Shown here piece by piece: positions 35,218-47,207 of a stretch of 64,000 nucleotides of DNA (the first letter of the stretch is position 1; the number at the start of each line of letters is the position of its first letter). The position numbers were made by a program, and so were the translations under genes. The stretch is from Xenoacremonium recifei. Lineage: Eukaryota > Ascomycota > Sordariomycetes > Hypocreales > Nectriaceae. The stretch covers positions 1,426,001 through 1,490,000 of the forward strand of contig WOFQ01000003.1 of assembly GCA_012184525.1 (NCBI GenBank), read 5' to 3'. The notes under the pieces are model-generated. The model was given only the letters and a program-made list of their open reading frames with translations, was not told where the DNA came from and searched no databases.

Positions 35218-35973
35218 ATGGACTTCGCACCATATCAATCTTCGCCCCCCGAGCATTCGCGTGTTGCGTCGCCTGAGAACGTAACCTCCCCGCGACACTC
35301 CTACGAAGCTCGGAGATCCTTCTCCCCCGTCAAGTCCCCTCCGCCGCTCCAGCACCCACAACCGCATCGAGGATGGGGAGGCTTTGACGGCCAGGCCAGC
35401 AACTGGGTTGGTGGCGTCGAGAATAATCGGGGACTGGGAGTTCAGAGCATGCCCGGCGCATATCCTGCGGCCGAGGTTAGCGAATTCGATACCAGCTTGG
35501 GGATGCGGTTAGATTACGAGGCTTGCCTGGCATACGTCGCCTTCCCGCCGTTAGGGGCCATCATTCTTTTGATTCTGGAGAGGAATAGCGATTATGTGAG
35601 GTATGGATATCACAAACTGGCCTTGATTCGTCGACTAAGCCTTCACGGCACTTTACTCTCTGTCTCGCAAGAGCTATGCTAACAGTAAGGGCGATAGGTT
35701 CCATGCCTGGCAGTCCGCGCTGTTGTTTACCGCCATACTGGTCTTCCATCTAATCTTCTCCTGGTCGGCATTTCTGAGCTGGGTTTTCTTCCTGGGCGAC
35801 CTGTGTCTCATCGGCTTCCTTACTTTGCGCGCGTATAGAGATGCTGAGATCTTAGACAGGTATGCCGTTTACCCCAAAGCTCTTCATAAAGTCCAATGCT
35901 GACACTTTGTCTTTGTAGATTTGAAGTCCCGTTTTTTGGGAGAATAGCAAGCCGAATTCTAGACGACGAATGA
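35218..35973 (+). CDS. Tic20/DUF4870-like small membrane protein
   Basis: Exons 35218-35600, 35698-35859 and 35919-35973, both junctions splitting an Arg codon (AG plus G/A), give 199 residues. Residues 1-90 are Pro/Ser-rich and disordered. Three hydrophobic segments follow: EACLAYVAFPPLGAIILLIL, FHAWQSALLFTAILVFHLIF and FLSWVFFLGDLCLIGFLTL. The phrase DYVRFHAWQSALLFTA is characteristic of the widespread DUF4870/Tic20-like family of small polytopic proteins, which have no established biochemical function in fungi. The C-terminus is RFEVPFFGRIASRILDDE. Family call moderately firm; function unknown. Confidence 0.85.
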
Positions 35974-36333
35974 TCGGCCAGGACTTTAATGTATCGCAAG
36001 AATACTGAGACTTGGCCAAGTTCGCGATTTCTCTGACCGGCCTGTACTTATTTAATTTAGCATGAAATACCCTATCTGCCCTAATGAAAATTACCTTATA
36101 AGCTTTCGTCATATAAATTCTTTAAGACCATGAGGTGTTACTCTCATTCAGACACCGCACACTGGTATTCAACTATTGGTGCTCCATATGGGTTTTCGCT
36201 CCCTATCGCTATGCTGTTCATCATTGACCTTGACGTGCCTCTCCCAGCCCCTAAAATCCAGTGACCGCCACCTTTCAGAATGACATGATAATAATCCAGT
36301 TGCATCTTTCCTGATATTCTAATTCAAAAATGT
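35974..36333. other. Convergent 3' intergenic region
   Basis: 360 nt, AT-rich, between stop codons of the membrane-protein gene and tRNA ligase gene; nothing recognised. Confidence 0.45.
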
Positions 36334-38792
36334 TCACCTGGACTGAACCCCCGCGACAATTCCACTGAGTCGCGGTTTCTCCTCGAAAACAACCTCGCTG
36401 ATCATGGTCTCGTCGCCGCTACCAACTTCCAACCATTTTGAAAGCAAATCGTTGCTCTCCTTTGGCTTGACGCCATCATCACGGGTTCCAACCGTGATAT
36501 GAGCCACCCGGTTTAAACAATGCCACTTGTCTTCGTCGTCGATGAGGCGGACCACAATCGCCATGATACGGTCATCAAAAACCACCTGCTGGTGTTTAGT
36601 AAATGAAACTGAAAAGATCGAGACAAGAGAGTGCTTACCCTTTCAAGCAGGACATCACATTCTCCAAGCTTTCCGTCAGGGCTACCCGACTCGAGGGCTT
36701 CATTATGCAGTGCGGTGTAATTCTGCCAGATGTCCGGGAACTCTTTGGAGGCGGCTCGATGCATCAGAGTGACATGAAACTTGGGTTGAATTCGCCGGGT
36801 TTGCTTGAGTTGCATGTAGAAGCGAGACGTCTGAGATGTGGTTCCAGAAAAGGCCTTCTCCAGAGCAGCATTGATTGCCTTTGTATCCACCTTTACTGCC
36901 ACATATTCCAATGGTTTCTTCTTGGCGGCCTTCTGTTGCTGTTGCTTATTACCCTTCTCCGGTCTGCTGCGATCTGGAATGTCGTGTTTGAAATCGGGTC
37001 TATAGCCCAGGGCCGCCTCAATGGCAGATTGCAGTTCATCGGGCCCGGGCATCTCCTTGACGAAATTTGGAAAGACTTTGTGCAGTTCCTTAACTACCGT
37101 TTCGAGATTCTGGAGGCTCTCAACTGTTGGGTCCAGGTCGATGACCACATCGAAGCCCGAATCAGGTAGAGAGTGCGGGTTGAGTGGCTCGTAACGGTTG
37201 ATGAATCCCTCCATGACCCCGATAAATTTGTTCTTATCGGTTGCGGCGTGGATGGTCTGATGGTTGTCACCTCGGTCCAAAACACGCTGTTGGGTTATCC
37301 GTCGAATTTCGTCAATATTCTCCTCGTCATGTTTAAAGTTGAGAGCCACTAGCTTGGCGGTAGCATGTTGTAACCTCACGTCGGTGATGAACTGTTTCCT
37401 CTCGTGCCGTTGCGCGTTGTTTCGATCCGCAATCACACCGTTGTGATCGTTAAGCTCGTCCAAGACGGCCTTTGTAAACCGAGGCGGTCGGCCTTTACCT
37501 GAGATATTGTCGTTTTGTACGTGACCCCAGCCAAAGAGATGTGTCAACGCCAGCGCGATAGTGGTCTTGCCACAGCCGATGGTTGCAATAGGGCAGAGAA
37601 TAACATCCCGCGTAACTTCCGTCATGACCGGACCATCGAACTCGTCCATATTAGCGGCATCGGCGCCTCGAAGGTTCTTGAAGGCCAAGAAGTCATCGCG
37701 TAGAGCAATGATTCCATGATTCTGGTTGTACTGTTTGGCGAGCTCGGGGTCTACAGCAAGACGTCTCCGAGCGTATAGCAGGTACTCCTCTGTGATTTTG
37801 ATGTGCTTTCTGTACTTGGGCTGCTTCCCCGAGATGAGGGCCTTTGTGCATTCTCGCCATTGTCGATACATGAGATACGGCTCTTCAAACTTGTATTTGA
37901 AGAACCAATCGTGATATGGTAATTTCTCCGGGTCGTGTGTCATTCGACACCGGATGACGAAACCTTCGACGTCACGTCCATCGTAGGCCCCGGTTTCTGC
38001 GGCATCTTCGAGGAACTTCTTGACTTGCTGAATATCGTTCATGACTATCAGGCCCGTTTTGCGGAATCCCCACTGCTCGGCAAACTGTTGGACAAAGTTG
38101 CTAGGGTAGGTCGCGAACTCGGGCACGTTGAGGTTGATTCCATGCAGGTACAAGCCAGCCTCTTCGGGACCATATGCAAGGATATGCTCCTCGAAGCTAT
38201 CGTCGCATAACTCGGCGACCGCGGTGACGTTCCGCTTGCGAAGCTCTCTCGCAAGATCAGCCTTGGACTTGCCCATGGCAGCCAGTTGCTGTTCGAGGCG
38301 AACCTCGCCCGCGGCGGCGTGGCTGACCTGTATATCTGAACGATCGCCAGTGGAGTGCTTGCTGCAGACCAGTAGAGTATCATCTTCAAGACCGGCGATG
38401 AAGATGATGCAGCCATTCTCCTTGAGGGTCAATTCGTAGGGGCCTTGGGTCCGAGATTCTATCTTGTCCCACTTGGTCTCATGAACCTCGTCGACATTGA
38501 AGAACTTATCGTACCCTCTGACAGCAATTTCGGGCTCGTTCCGGCGTGTCTTTGTGGTGAAGAGTCCGCGTGCGTAAGTGGGCAAATCGCGACGTTTGTA
38601 GTCCCAGTCCTGCATCCTCCAGGACTGGACTTGGATCCCATCAGCTGAGTCCTTGACATCGAATATCGCCTTGCGAACGGAGAAGCCACCACGGCGCTTC
38701 TCCTTGGATGCTTTCTCGAGGCTAGAGATCAAGTGTGCAATTTGCTGAACATCTTGAGGGATGTAGGGCGGGTTAGTGGCGCCAGAAGCCAT
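36334..38792 (-). CDS. TRL1: Fungal tRNA ligase (Trl1)
   Basis: Three-domain RNA repair enzyme that joins tRNA exons after intron removal and, in fungi, the HAC1-type mRNA of the unfolded protein response. Exons 38792-36639 and 36585-36334 (54-nt intron) give 801 residues, starting at ATG MASGATNPPYIPQDVQQ; the frame upstream has only a TTG. The adenylyltransferase domain carries ELTLKENGCIIFIAGL (nucleotidyl Lys motif KENG) and VEGFVIRC with the paired WFFKYKFEEPY. The central polynucleotide kinase has P-loop PIATIGCGKTTIALAL. The cyclic phosphodiesterase domain has the two HxT motifs FHVTLMHR and AHITVGTR, the second encoded by the last exon. All three active sites look intact. Confidence 0.95.
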
Positions 38793-39881
38793 GCCTGGCA
38801 GCGACGCGCCTGAGGGCTGCAACTTGCAGGAGTTTGACAAGGTGATCGGTTTCGAGAGCAGGTTGGTGAGAGTCTGGGAGCAACAAAGGGGGAAGCGTCT
38901 CGCCGTGATGAAGGATTGCGATGGTGTTCGGAGCCAAAGTAGCTCAGGAGGTGTGATGAAGCAGGCTAGCCAAAACCCGAAGATGCAATGGGGTAAGAGA
39001 AGAGCTGTTGGATGCTCTGCAAAGAACTGGTGGGAGTAGGTTTCCTTCCGAGTGAGATGAACGAGGTCCCTTTATAAGTCCTGTCTCGGAGGTCCTTCTT
39101 GCGCGGGACAGAACTTGGAAGTCATGGGCATGGGTAATAGTTCAGGCAACCTTGAAAGGCGGAAGGTGGGGTATCGTACCTAGGGCAGAGAAAAATGTGC
39201 CTTACAGCACCGCCTCAGGCCACACAGCGCCTGTAACTTCACTCACGGATCACACTAGTCGCAGTGACTCAGACGGGGAGACGAGATGCCCCAGACCTAG
39301 GGACTGTAAGACAGTCAGGTATTACAGAAGAACTGCGAGTGACGGTTCTTTTGCCTCGATTCAATTGTGATTAGGCTACTCCCGTGTCGTAGATAATCTG
39401 GCTACTTGGGCGGTTGGGCTGATCCAAGCAGTACCTACCCATATCTCGTCGAGCACGATGATGTAAGGTTTGGTAACATATCTAAGCTAAACTTTCAGCT
39501 TTGGCCTTACCTGGAATCTTGAGCTCGCCTTCAGCCTCGATGGGTCATACCGCGTGTACCTGGATATTGATCGGTTGAATTATCTGAGTCAGAAGCCGGA
39601 TCGTCTCAGGCATAGCCTTCCATCAGTTCAGGGCCAGTGAGGCGCAACCCAGGCCTGTAAGCTCCAGGCTCTAACGCACCTGCCCCGCCAAATCATTGAC
39701 CCCTCCCCCATGAAAAAAAGCCCAAGGTCTCCATAGCAAAAAATTGTCCCCTCATCAGCTACAGCTTCCAGAAGGCCAACTTCCTCACACCGGCTTCAAG
39801 CTCTCGAAGACCTCGCATTCTCGCGTCCAGAACTTACAGCCCATTAAATCAAGGCTCTTTTGTCCTGCTGCCTCCGCGAAA
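38793..39881. promoter_or_regulatory. Divergent intergenic region, tRNA ligase / ankyrin gene
   Basis: 1.09 kb between head-to-head starts; no gene or repeat recognised. Confidence 0.45.
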
Positions 39882-40538
39882 ATGGCACCCGCCCCCAACC
39901 CCTACCTCCTGGCAGCCGACAACAACCCCGCCTTGCTACCTCTACTTCGCGAAAATCCGTCCCTGGCTTCGTCCCAAGACGAGCACGGCTACTCCCTCGT
40001 ACATGCAGCTGCGAGCTACAACCACCTGGACCTTTTGCGCGCTCTCATCAACGAGTTTCACGTCGACGTCAATCTGAAGGACGAGGACGACGAGACAGCT
40101 TTGTTTGTTGTCGAGACCGAGGATGCTGCCAAGGTCTTGGTTGAGCTAGGAGCAGATATTCGACATGTAGGGTCGGAGGGCTTGACTGCGAGAGAGAAGA
40201 TCGAGGCTGAAGCCGATTTCCCGGCCGTTGCTGCATACCTGACTCGAATCGAGGCCGCGCAGCAGAATGCTGAGATTGAAGCTACCGCCGCTGCCGCCAT
40301 GCCTGAGGTCCTTCCACCTGCTCCAGAGGGCATGTCTGTCACCGTGGGAATGATGGATCAAACGGAAGATGTCCCTGCCGAAATTGACCCCGAATTTCGA
40401 AGCCGTATCGAGGAGCTTGCCCAGCGAGACGATTTCAACACCCCTCAAGGTCAGGCTGATCTTCGTAAGCTTGTTGAAGACGCACTTCTGGATCAAGGGC
40501 TCGGCGAGGAGAGGAATGTGCGAGCCAAGCAAGCGTAG
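39882..40538 (+). CDS. Small ankyrin-repeat protein
   Basis: Single exon, 218 residues, ATG in context aaaATGGC. Residues about 10-115 form two to three ankyrin repeats: NNPALLPLLRENPSLASSQD, EHGYSLVHAAASYNHLDLLR, DDETALFVVETEDAAKVLVE, ADIRHVGSEGLTAREKIEAE. The C-terminal part is acidic and helical and ends ALLDQGLGEERNVRAKQA. It resembles the short ankyrin protein conserved across ascomycetes (yeast YCR051W type). A protein-interaction role is likely; partner unknown. Its stop codon lies 7 nt from the stop of the convergent Rpp40-like gene. Confidence 0.88.
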   Translation: MAPAPNPYLLAADNNPALLPLLRENPSLASSQDEHGYSLVHAAASYNHLDLLRALINEFHVDVNLKDEDDETALFVVETEDAAKVLVELGADIRHVGSEGLTAREKIEAEADFPAVAAYLTRIEAAQQNAEIEATAAAAMPEVLPPAPEGMSVTVGMMDQTEDVPAEIDPEFRSRIEELAQRDDFNTPQGQADLRKLVEDALLDQGLGEERNVRAKQA

Positions 40539-40545
40539 GAGACAC

Positions 40546-41905
40546 TCAGTTCGAATTTCTAGTCTCCCACATCAGATATCGTTCTGCAGCATGAGGCGGT
40601 CGCAAAACCGAAATTTCGTCGCCGCTTCCGATCACGTTCGTCGAGAAGCAGCTAGAACTGAGCGAGAACCATGAGTCTGAGGGGCATGCCACGACTGTCT
40701 CGGCGAGGAGCTTCCGGAGCCAATTTTTGGATAGGAATCCTTGCCAGCTCAGCTTGGCCAGGGCAATCTCTTCCCTTGTTTCTGCCTCTACATCCCCTGG
40801 GACCCGGTATCTAGAAAGATAGGGGTCAATGTCGTCTTTAGCCTCTATGCGAGGACTCCGAAGCCGGACCAGCGATAACCATTCATAAGTCTCAGTCGCC
40901 ACTTCTTCGAGGGCCTCTCGATCTCCCGAGGCGAGGATTTCTGGTGGTATATCGAGGGAGATCTGAACAGCGGAAAGGTCCTTGGAAATGCCGGGCGCTG
41001 ACGTGAGCCTGGTTGCGAAGTGTTTCAACAGAGGTGCTTGTTCCAATGCTAAATCGACACAAGTCCTGGTTTAGTGCTGCTTTTTAGAAATGACGAGAAG
41101 CACTTACGAGATTCTCCTGCGTTGCAGAAAAGCCATCTCATAGGTTGGTTCAAGACGTTCTTCGCAGCATAGACCAATCGATCAAACCCCCTCTTCCCAT
41201 GGAGCATTGAATCACTCCTCAGATTGAAGGAGACAACTACATTCGAAGTTAGTCAGAATTCATAATCAATAATGACATGGATATGCACATACTCCATCGA
41301 GGCTTCATGCCTCTGGCTCCCTTGGACCCAAATGGTTTACCAACAAGTCCTGCCCGTTCATACGTCTCTTTATCGAGATACATCGTAAGCATTCCTATCG
41401 TAACTTAGCTGAGAAACAGATTATTGTTTGAAATATGCACTACCTTCTCGTAAAGTGAACAAAGTTCCAATTGTAGTCTGTCCTTCGGAGAGCATGAGCA
41501 CGTTGCCTAGATCTGGGTTAGCAGAGGGTATGCCATCTAGAAATGGGTCGCAGTTTTATGGACTACCTCTCTTGATATATTCGGTGAAAAATTCACCAGA
41601 TAGTACATCTGCCAAAGTCATGTTCACTTTGAAGTACTCGGGCTGCGTACGGTCTTCGCACAGCTTCTGATGTATGGTCTCGTAAATAGCAGCCGGGAAA
41701 ATCAAGTCCACCTGAAGCGATATTAGTCGAATGGTATATAATTCAATGTAGAGTTTTCAACCTTGTGCACGAAGTCCTGGTTATTGATCATGGTCCATGG
41801 CTTTCCCTTTGTCGGGAGTTGGTTCGAGTCTACATGGCCCATGGTGCCGCATGTGAAGAAGCATTTGGGCCTCTGATAGACGGCAGGGTCAGGGAAAAGA
41901 ACCAT
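40546..41905 (-). CDS. RNase P/MRP subunit, Rpp40-like
   Basis: Six exons, 41905-41762, 41711-41567, 41506-41444, 41394-41293, 41236-41108 and 41048-40546, give 313 residues in one frame. It starts MVLFPDPAVYQRPKCFFTCG with TMGHVDSNQLPTKGKPW, then FVHKVDLIFPAAIYETIHQKL, GEFFTEYIKRGNVLMLSEG, REGMLTMYLDKETYERAGLV, GKPFGSKGARGMKPRW and FNLRSDSMLHGKRGFDRLVY. This is the Rpp40 family pattern, a protein subunit of ribonuclease P/MRP needed for tRNA 5' processing and rRNA processing. Exon sizes down to 63 nt are unusually small for the region. The last exon is less conserved than the rest. Confidence 0.85.
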
Positions 41906-42366
41906 TGTGGATTGGCGAAGGCGATTTGGAGCCTTGGTTCACCCCAAATAATCAAGCAGAGTTGGCTACTCGATCTCTTCCTCTTTTTATTATAAGAAAC
42001 GTCGAATTCAATAACGCGTTTGGTGGTAGAAACTCGGATGATGGAGGTCTAAGGTGATGGAGATGACTGCGCGCAGCTAAGATTTCCACCCGTACCTTCT
42101 CGCGGGGTTTCATCGGCGAATTTTCTTGCGCCTGTTAAAACTCCATCCAGCAACTACACGGCCATTTATGGCTACAAAACATCACTGAACCCCTTCGTTT
42201 GCAATTTGAGAGACTCCGTATTTTCTTCCGGGAGTCTCGGAACAAATCGCCTGTAACTGACGATCTGCCCTTCGCGAGGGAGGACGCCCAAGTCCCGCGC
42301 TGTATGGTTCTCGAAGGGAACTTGTTGACTTGTCTTCCTACATTTTGTACTAAACAGACGCTCAAG
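41906..42366. promoter_or_regulatory. Divergent promoter, Rpp40-like / TRM11
   Basis: 461 nt between two head-to-head genes, both for tRNA maturation proteins. Possibly a shared promoter; no element identified. Confidence 0.45.
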
Positions 42367-43857
42367 ATGGAGTTCCTAATAAAATTTGCTCAAGTCCATG
42401 AGACCTTCCGGCTACCTGAAATCAAGGCCCTGGCCCTAGTCGAGGGGTTGGATATGGAAATCATCGAGTATAGCCTGGATGTAAGTCCGCTCCCCCAATA
42501 TCTCAAACCACTCGGCGTTCTCACGTGGCCAGTCTCCATTCTGTATCCTCCGATTGCCCTCAGCAGAAGACGCTATCCGTCTTGTTCGGAGATCTATTCT
42601 AGTACAGAGTGTTCATGAACTCTGGGGTACTGGGAGCACTCTGGAGGCAACCCACGAATCAGTCAGAGAAAGAACGCCTCATCTCTGGCCAGGGTACAAG
42701 ACTTCATCTTTCAAATTCGTTGTCGATCCATATCAAGGGACTCGGTCCAATTCTAAAAGGCTGGAGCTTATCAATTCGTTCCGATTTCTTGGCTTCGAAG
42801 GCCCGATCAGAATGTCAAACCCTGATCAAACATTCACCATCTTTGAACTTTGGCCGTTCAACAGTGTGCCTCTGGGGCTGGAGTACCCAAAAACAACATA
42901 CCTCGGAAGATATTTGGCAACATCTTCGCGAGATCTTGTCATAAAGCTGGACCTGAAGAAACGAGGATACATTTCCACCACAAGTATGGACTCTGAACTT
43001 GCATTGGTCACCGCAAACATTGCCCTCGCAGCCCCTGGAAAATTATTCTACGACCCTTTCGTTGGAACTGGGTCTTTCCCTCTTGCCTGTGCAGAGTTTG
43101 GCGCCTTGGCTTTCGGAAGTGATATTGATGGTCGCAGTATAAGAGGCGAGGGTGGGAAGAAGAGCTTGTACGGGAATTTCGAGCAATACGGACTCAAGGC
43201 CGGTCTAGGGGACGTATTTGCCGCCGACTTAACAAACACTCCCATCAGGAGACACCAAAGAACATGGGACGGGATTGTCTGCGACCCGCCGTATGGTGTA
43301 CGTGAAGGCCTCAGGGTGCTTGGCTGTCGAGACCCTGAGAAGACGCCATGGCTTATTGAGGCTGGAAAGAAGAAGGGAATGTTGGTCACCCTGAACCCTA
43401 CCCTGTGTTTCTACGGCTAATCAGCATAGGGACCCTGACTACGTTCCTCCTAAGAAGCCATATGGCTTCCTGGCCATGCTTGACGATATCCTCGTCTTCG
43501 CTTCCGAAACTCTCGTCGACAATGGCAGGCTATCCTTTTGGATGCCCACGGCCAACGACGAGGAACAGGAGATCGCGACCCCAACCCATCCATGCCTTGA
43601 AGTGGTAGACGTGTGTGTGCAGCCGTTTAACAAATGTAAGCCGGCAATGAGACTTATACCACCAAGGGATTACCATACTAATTGCAACAGGGTCGAGGAG
43701 GTTGATCACATATGAACGGATACCTGATGAGCAGGTGTCTGCCTCGGCGCTGGCAACCTACACTGCACGAAAGCAGACCTCAGCCAGCGGGACATCAGTC
43801 GATGACTTGAACCCGTTCCGACGTGGATATTTCAAGAAGTTTGAGGCTGACGAATAA
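42367..43857 (+). CDS. TRM11: tRNA (guanine-N2) methyltransferase Trm11
   Basis: Catalytic subunit that, with Trm112, makes m2G10 in tRNA. Exons 42367-42480, 42533-43384, 43425-43635 and 43691-43857 give 447 residues. The start MEFLIKFAQVHETFRLPEIK is the conserved Trm11 N-terminus. THUMP-like region: AEDAIRLVRRSILVQSVHEL. The Rossmann methyltransferase has motif I FYDPFVGTGSFPLACAEFGA and the catalytic motif DGIVCDPPYGVREG (DPPY). The end NPFRRGYFKKFEADE is typical. The third exon begins at HRDPDYVPPKKPYGFLAM; its 40-nt intron (43385-43424, donor GTCACC) is short and has a weak donor, so that junction is the least certain. Confidence 0.92.
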
Positions 43858-44166
43858 AGCACATGTACAGGAATGCCCCCCTTCCAATCTTCTTCAAATG
43901 ATGTAACGCTGCCAACAGACTTGCAACGTCTGGTAAATAACTGCCGTCCGCTTTGCCGTCCGCTTAAATCCCCAGGATATATCGTCCAACGCTATCGTAC
44001 CCATTCCAAATTCCCATCTATGAGTTGTGTATCGAACCTACTGGTCGATTGAGCCTTACATAACAAGGCGCACGGCGTTCCTCCTTTACTATTAGCAGCT
44101 AGGATTCCCATTTAGATGTAGGAAAACAAGAGCCAAATCGTGCCATTTTCCCGCTTCACCGCCACA
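43858..44166. other. Convergent 3' intergenic region
   Basis: 309 nt between TRM11 and GID4 stop codons; no feature seen. Confidence 0.45.
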
Positions 44167-45505
44167 TCATCGAAATTCTGTAGCACCGAAACACCCACTG
44201 TCTGGAACGTGCTTCAGCTCCAACTGCTGGAATCTAAGGTCACCGAGTCAGCATACACTAGAGTTCCAAAGTAGTAACTACGGGGGCTCACTTCTCGCTC
44301 TTAGAGTGGAAATATATTCCACTCACTTCGCCCTTGACTTGGTTGAAGCAGATATAGTAGAAACCTTCAAAACTGGCACCCGTAATAGTGCGTACCCGAT
44401 GGTCGGGCACAAGGAAGTGCTCCTTCCATCGCATGAAAATATGTTCCCTTTGTGAGACGTCTCGGATTGTGATCGGGCCCTTGCGAGCTTGCTTCTGGAA
44501 CGGTCGGAAGGCCGAGAATTTGCTCCAATGGCTCATGTCGACCTTGCTGTTGGCGCCCCAGTTCTCGTGTTGGGTAAAGAATCCGTACTTGGAACCAATA
44601 ATTTCGCCTTCGAAATATGTAGTGAGAGTCGGATGGTCCTCGGTCAACCCTAGAAAGCCATGAGTTTCGTTGCCACAAATTGACGCTGATGGGAGACAAC
44701 CTTGAATTCTCAGGTAGCCACACAAGAACGACTCTCGCATGTCCACGTGCTTGATTTCCACTTGAACATCGTAGACCTGTCGCTCAGATTGTTGTGTGCC
44801 GTGAAATTTGCTTCCCGTGCGCAAGTAAGACGAGGACACTGACGGAATAACCTGCATCAGTTAGTTAATGTCGATTTTAGGTCTCGAGCGCCAGAGGGGG
44901 TAGGGAGGCGCATATGACGTTAGGGGCCTCACCCTCTTGCACGAGTAGTCTGGCCCCATCGAAGGAGACCAAAGCTCGTCTTCCTGAGCATCGCTATCAA
45001 TCAATCCGATGTCGCGATTTAGAGAATCGGGGCTGGAGGTGTGGTCTCGACCGAGGACTTCGGTCTCGACGATGTGGTGTGGTCGACATGAATTCGACGA
45101 TGTCTCTTGCGCTGACTGTGGGCTGCCGATCTCGGCGTCCTGGCTCTTGATGAGTTCGGTCTCGACACGGCTAGGTATCGACGATGTGGCTTCTGTGACA
45201 TCTGATTGCGGGCGTGGAGACATGGTGGCTGCCCTCGAAGATGAGTCGTCGGCGGTTTGCGACTCGAACATGACGGCATCGTCACTCGTTGACGATCCAT
45301 GCACTGACGGCGCATCGAGGCCTGGGCGCGGAACACCGTCAACGGCGGGGTCTTGCTGGACTTCCATATTACCTGGGTGGTCCTGCAGCGCATCGCGAGC
45401 CTGCCGACTTGAGCGAGACGGGTGTTGCATGTCGTCTGGGCATGTCGAGAAGCTGTAGGATCGCGGCGACGGCGGGTTGGGCGGATTGGAGGACGGAGTT
45501 GGCAT
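44167..45505 (-). CDS. GID4: Gid4/Vid24 substrate receptor of the GID ubiquitin ligase
   Basis: Recognises N-degrons (in yeast Pro/N-degrons of gluconeogenic enzymes) for the GID/CTLH E3 ligase. Exons 45505-44933, 44851-44701, 44649-44292 and 44233-44167 give 382 residues. Residues 1-185 are Ser/Pro/Asp-rich and disordered, specific to filamentous fungi. The Vid24 beta-barrel follows: YLRTGSKFHGTQQSERQVYD, VEIKHVDMRESFLCGYLRIQ, GLTEDHPTLTTYFEGEIIGS, MSHWSKFSAFRPFQKQARKG, HIFMRWKEHFLVPDHRVRT, SFEGFYYICFNQVKGEVSGI. The last exon supplies FQQLELKHVPDSGCFGATEFR. Core residues are very highly conserved. Confidence 0.95.
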
Positions 45506-47207
45506 GGTGGGCGAGCGGAGGCCAGAGGCTCGAGGATAACGAAATGGCGAAATGAAGCAAATTGCCGGCGATACGAGAGAAATGCGCTGTATCGAGAGAT
45601 GGGGGGTTGCGATGATAACTGCTACCAGATACTAAGTCACCGCCAGCGACGGGCCAGGGGCAAGATGATCATGGATGACGGGATATCGGAGTTGGTTCAG
45701 GACGATGCAGCACGGTTCGGTAGCAGGCGCATGACGGGGCGCTCAGGAGAAGAGAACGGTGCCCATTACTGACGGCGAGGGAGGCGCGGAATTAGTAGGG
45801 TCGTGCCGGCGAGCCCAGCAGCAGATGATACGGACGGATGAAGGAAGATGGCGATGGGTTGGATGGGTCGATGGCGAAGCGTGCGAGTCGGTGATGATGG
45901 GCTGCTGGGATTTTCATGGGGAGACCTGGCCGACGTTGGCCAGCCTGATTTGCTGGCGCAGGAGTGACGCTTTCCCGTCCGCTGAGGTGCCAGCCCGGGC
46001 AGGCCTGAGGTGCCCTGTCCCGTCGCAAATGGAACTGCCTTTAGCGGAGGGCCAGTCGGGAGCAAGTACCTTTGCCCCGGCGCGCCCCCGTAAGTCTACC
46101 TGACCTCCCGTCCAGTCCAGCTTTGACGTCCTCCACTGGGCTGTCTCCATCCATCCACCATCCACCATCCACCCATTCCTCTGCCCTTGGAATCTGCACA
46201 TTGGAAGCCCAGCACTAATTACAACCTCACCGCCGCGGTCAGAGGCCCTGCACAGCGTTACTTATTGTCCAGGTCAAGCGCTTATACGGGCGGCCTGCAT
46301 CTGGCGGGACTGCGGCCCAGCGGGACCTCTCCATCTGAAGCCCACCGCAGCCAGACAGAGATCCTGGAGACGGACTCGGACGGGGATGGAACGAAGCCCC
46401 AAAACGCTACCCGTCGACTCCAGCGCCGTCTAGACCGCCTAGTCCATCCCCACGTCCCGCTTGCTCTTCTGCGCTCTCGAGAACTCGCCACCAAAGCCAT
46501 CGAGTGGCATGGGAACCTCATCGACGTTGCAGCGTGCTGCGACATGGCATATAGATGATCCCGATGTCAGCCCGCGAGCAGTCCACGGACCACACGATAT
46601 CGTTGGCAGCCCTGCAACCGCCTGGCATGATCCGAAATCAGGCTATGGACCTTTGCCTGCTCTGCGACAGCTGGGGTGTCGCCACATGGCCAGCGCGCGG
46701 CGGAGAGGCCCCTGGAGCGTGTTTTTGATCGCCAATTGTCCTCTCCTTGGCTAATAGGATCCAACCTTTGATACGATTCGGGACGTGAGGCACATGGCGA
46801 GCCTTGAAAGACCCGACTATGCATCGGCGAGATAATTCTTTGGCATCAGATCGTACCATCAGCAGCTTTTATTACCTCCCACCATCGGTCCGAGCAGCCG
46901 TCATTGTCGACCTTTACGTGCATACTCTTCACCGTCTCTATCCGAAATATGGTGCTTGGTGATTCGCTTCTCTTGACTCAAGACTTTCTTTTGGGCGCGA
47001 GTGCGGGCGAGACGTCATCCGAGCCCAGCGACCTCCCATTCCTCGTACGCCACCAGCAGACCCTAGCTTTCCCATATTGTTTTCCCAGACGTCGATTCAT
47101 GATGCACATAATATCCATTGGTTATCATTGATTGATTGACCACCTGTTCTCCAACTCCTGCTCCAAGCCGGGGTATCGATCACTTCATCTCCAATCTGTC
47201 TCAATAT
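45506..47207. promoter_or_regulatory. Long intergenic region upstream of GID4
   Basis: 1.7 kb between two minus-strand genes, containing the Mago 3' UTR and the GID4 promoter or long 5' UTR. A short CCATCCAC-type tandem repeat lies at about 46147-46174. Several 70 to 120 codon ORFs occur on both strands but look random. Confidence 0.45.

Noticed and set aside
45759..46558. ORFs of 95 to 123 codons between GID4 and Mago
   Set aside because: Present on both strands with arbitrary composition and no splice-linked partners.
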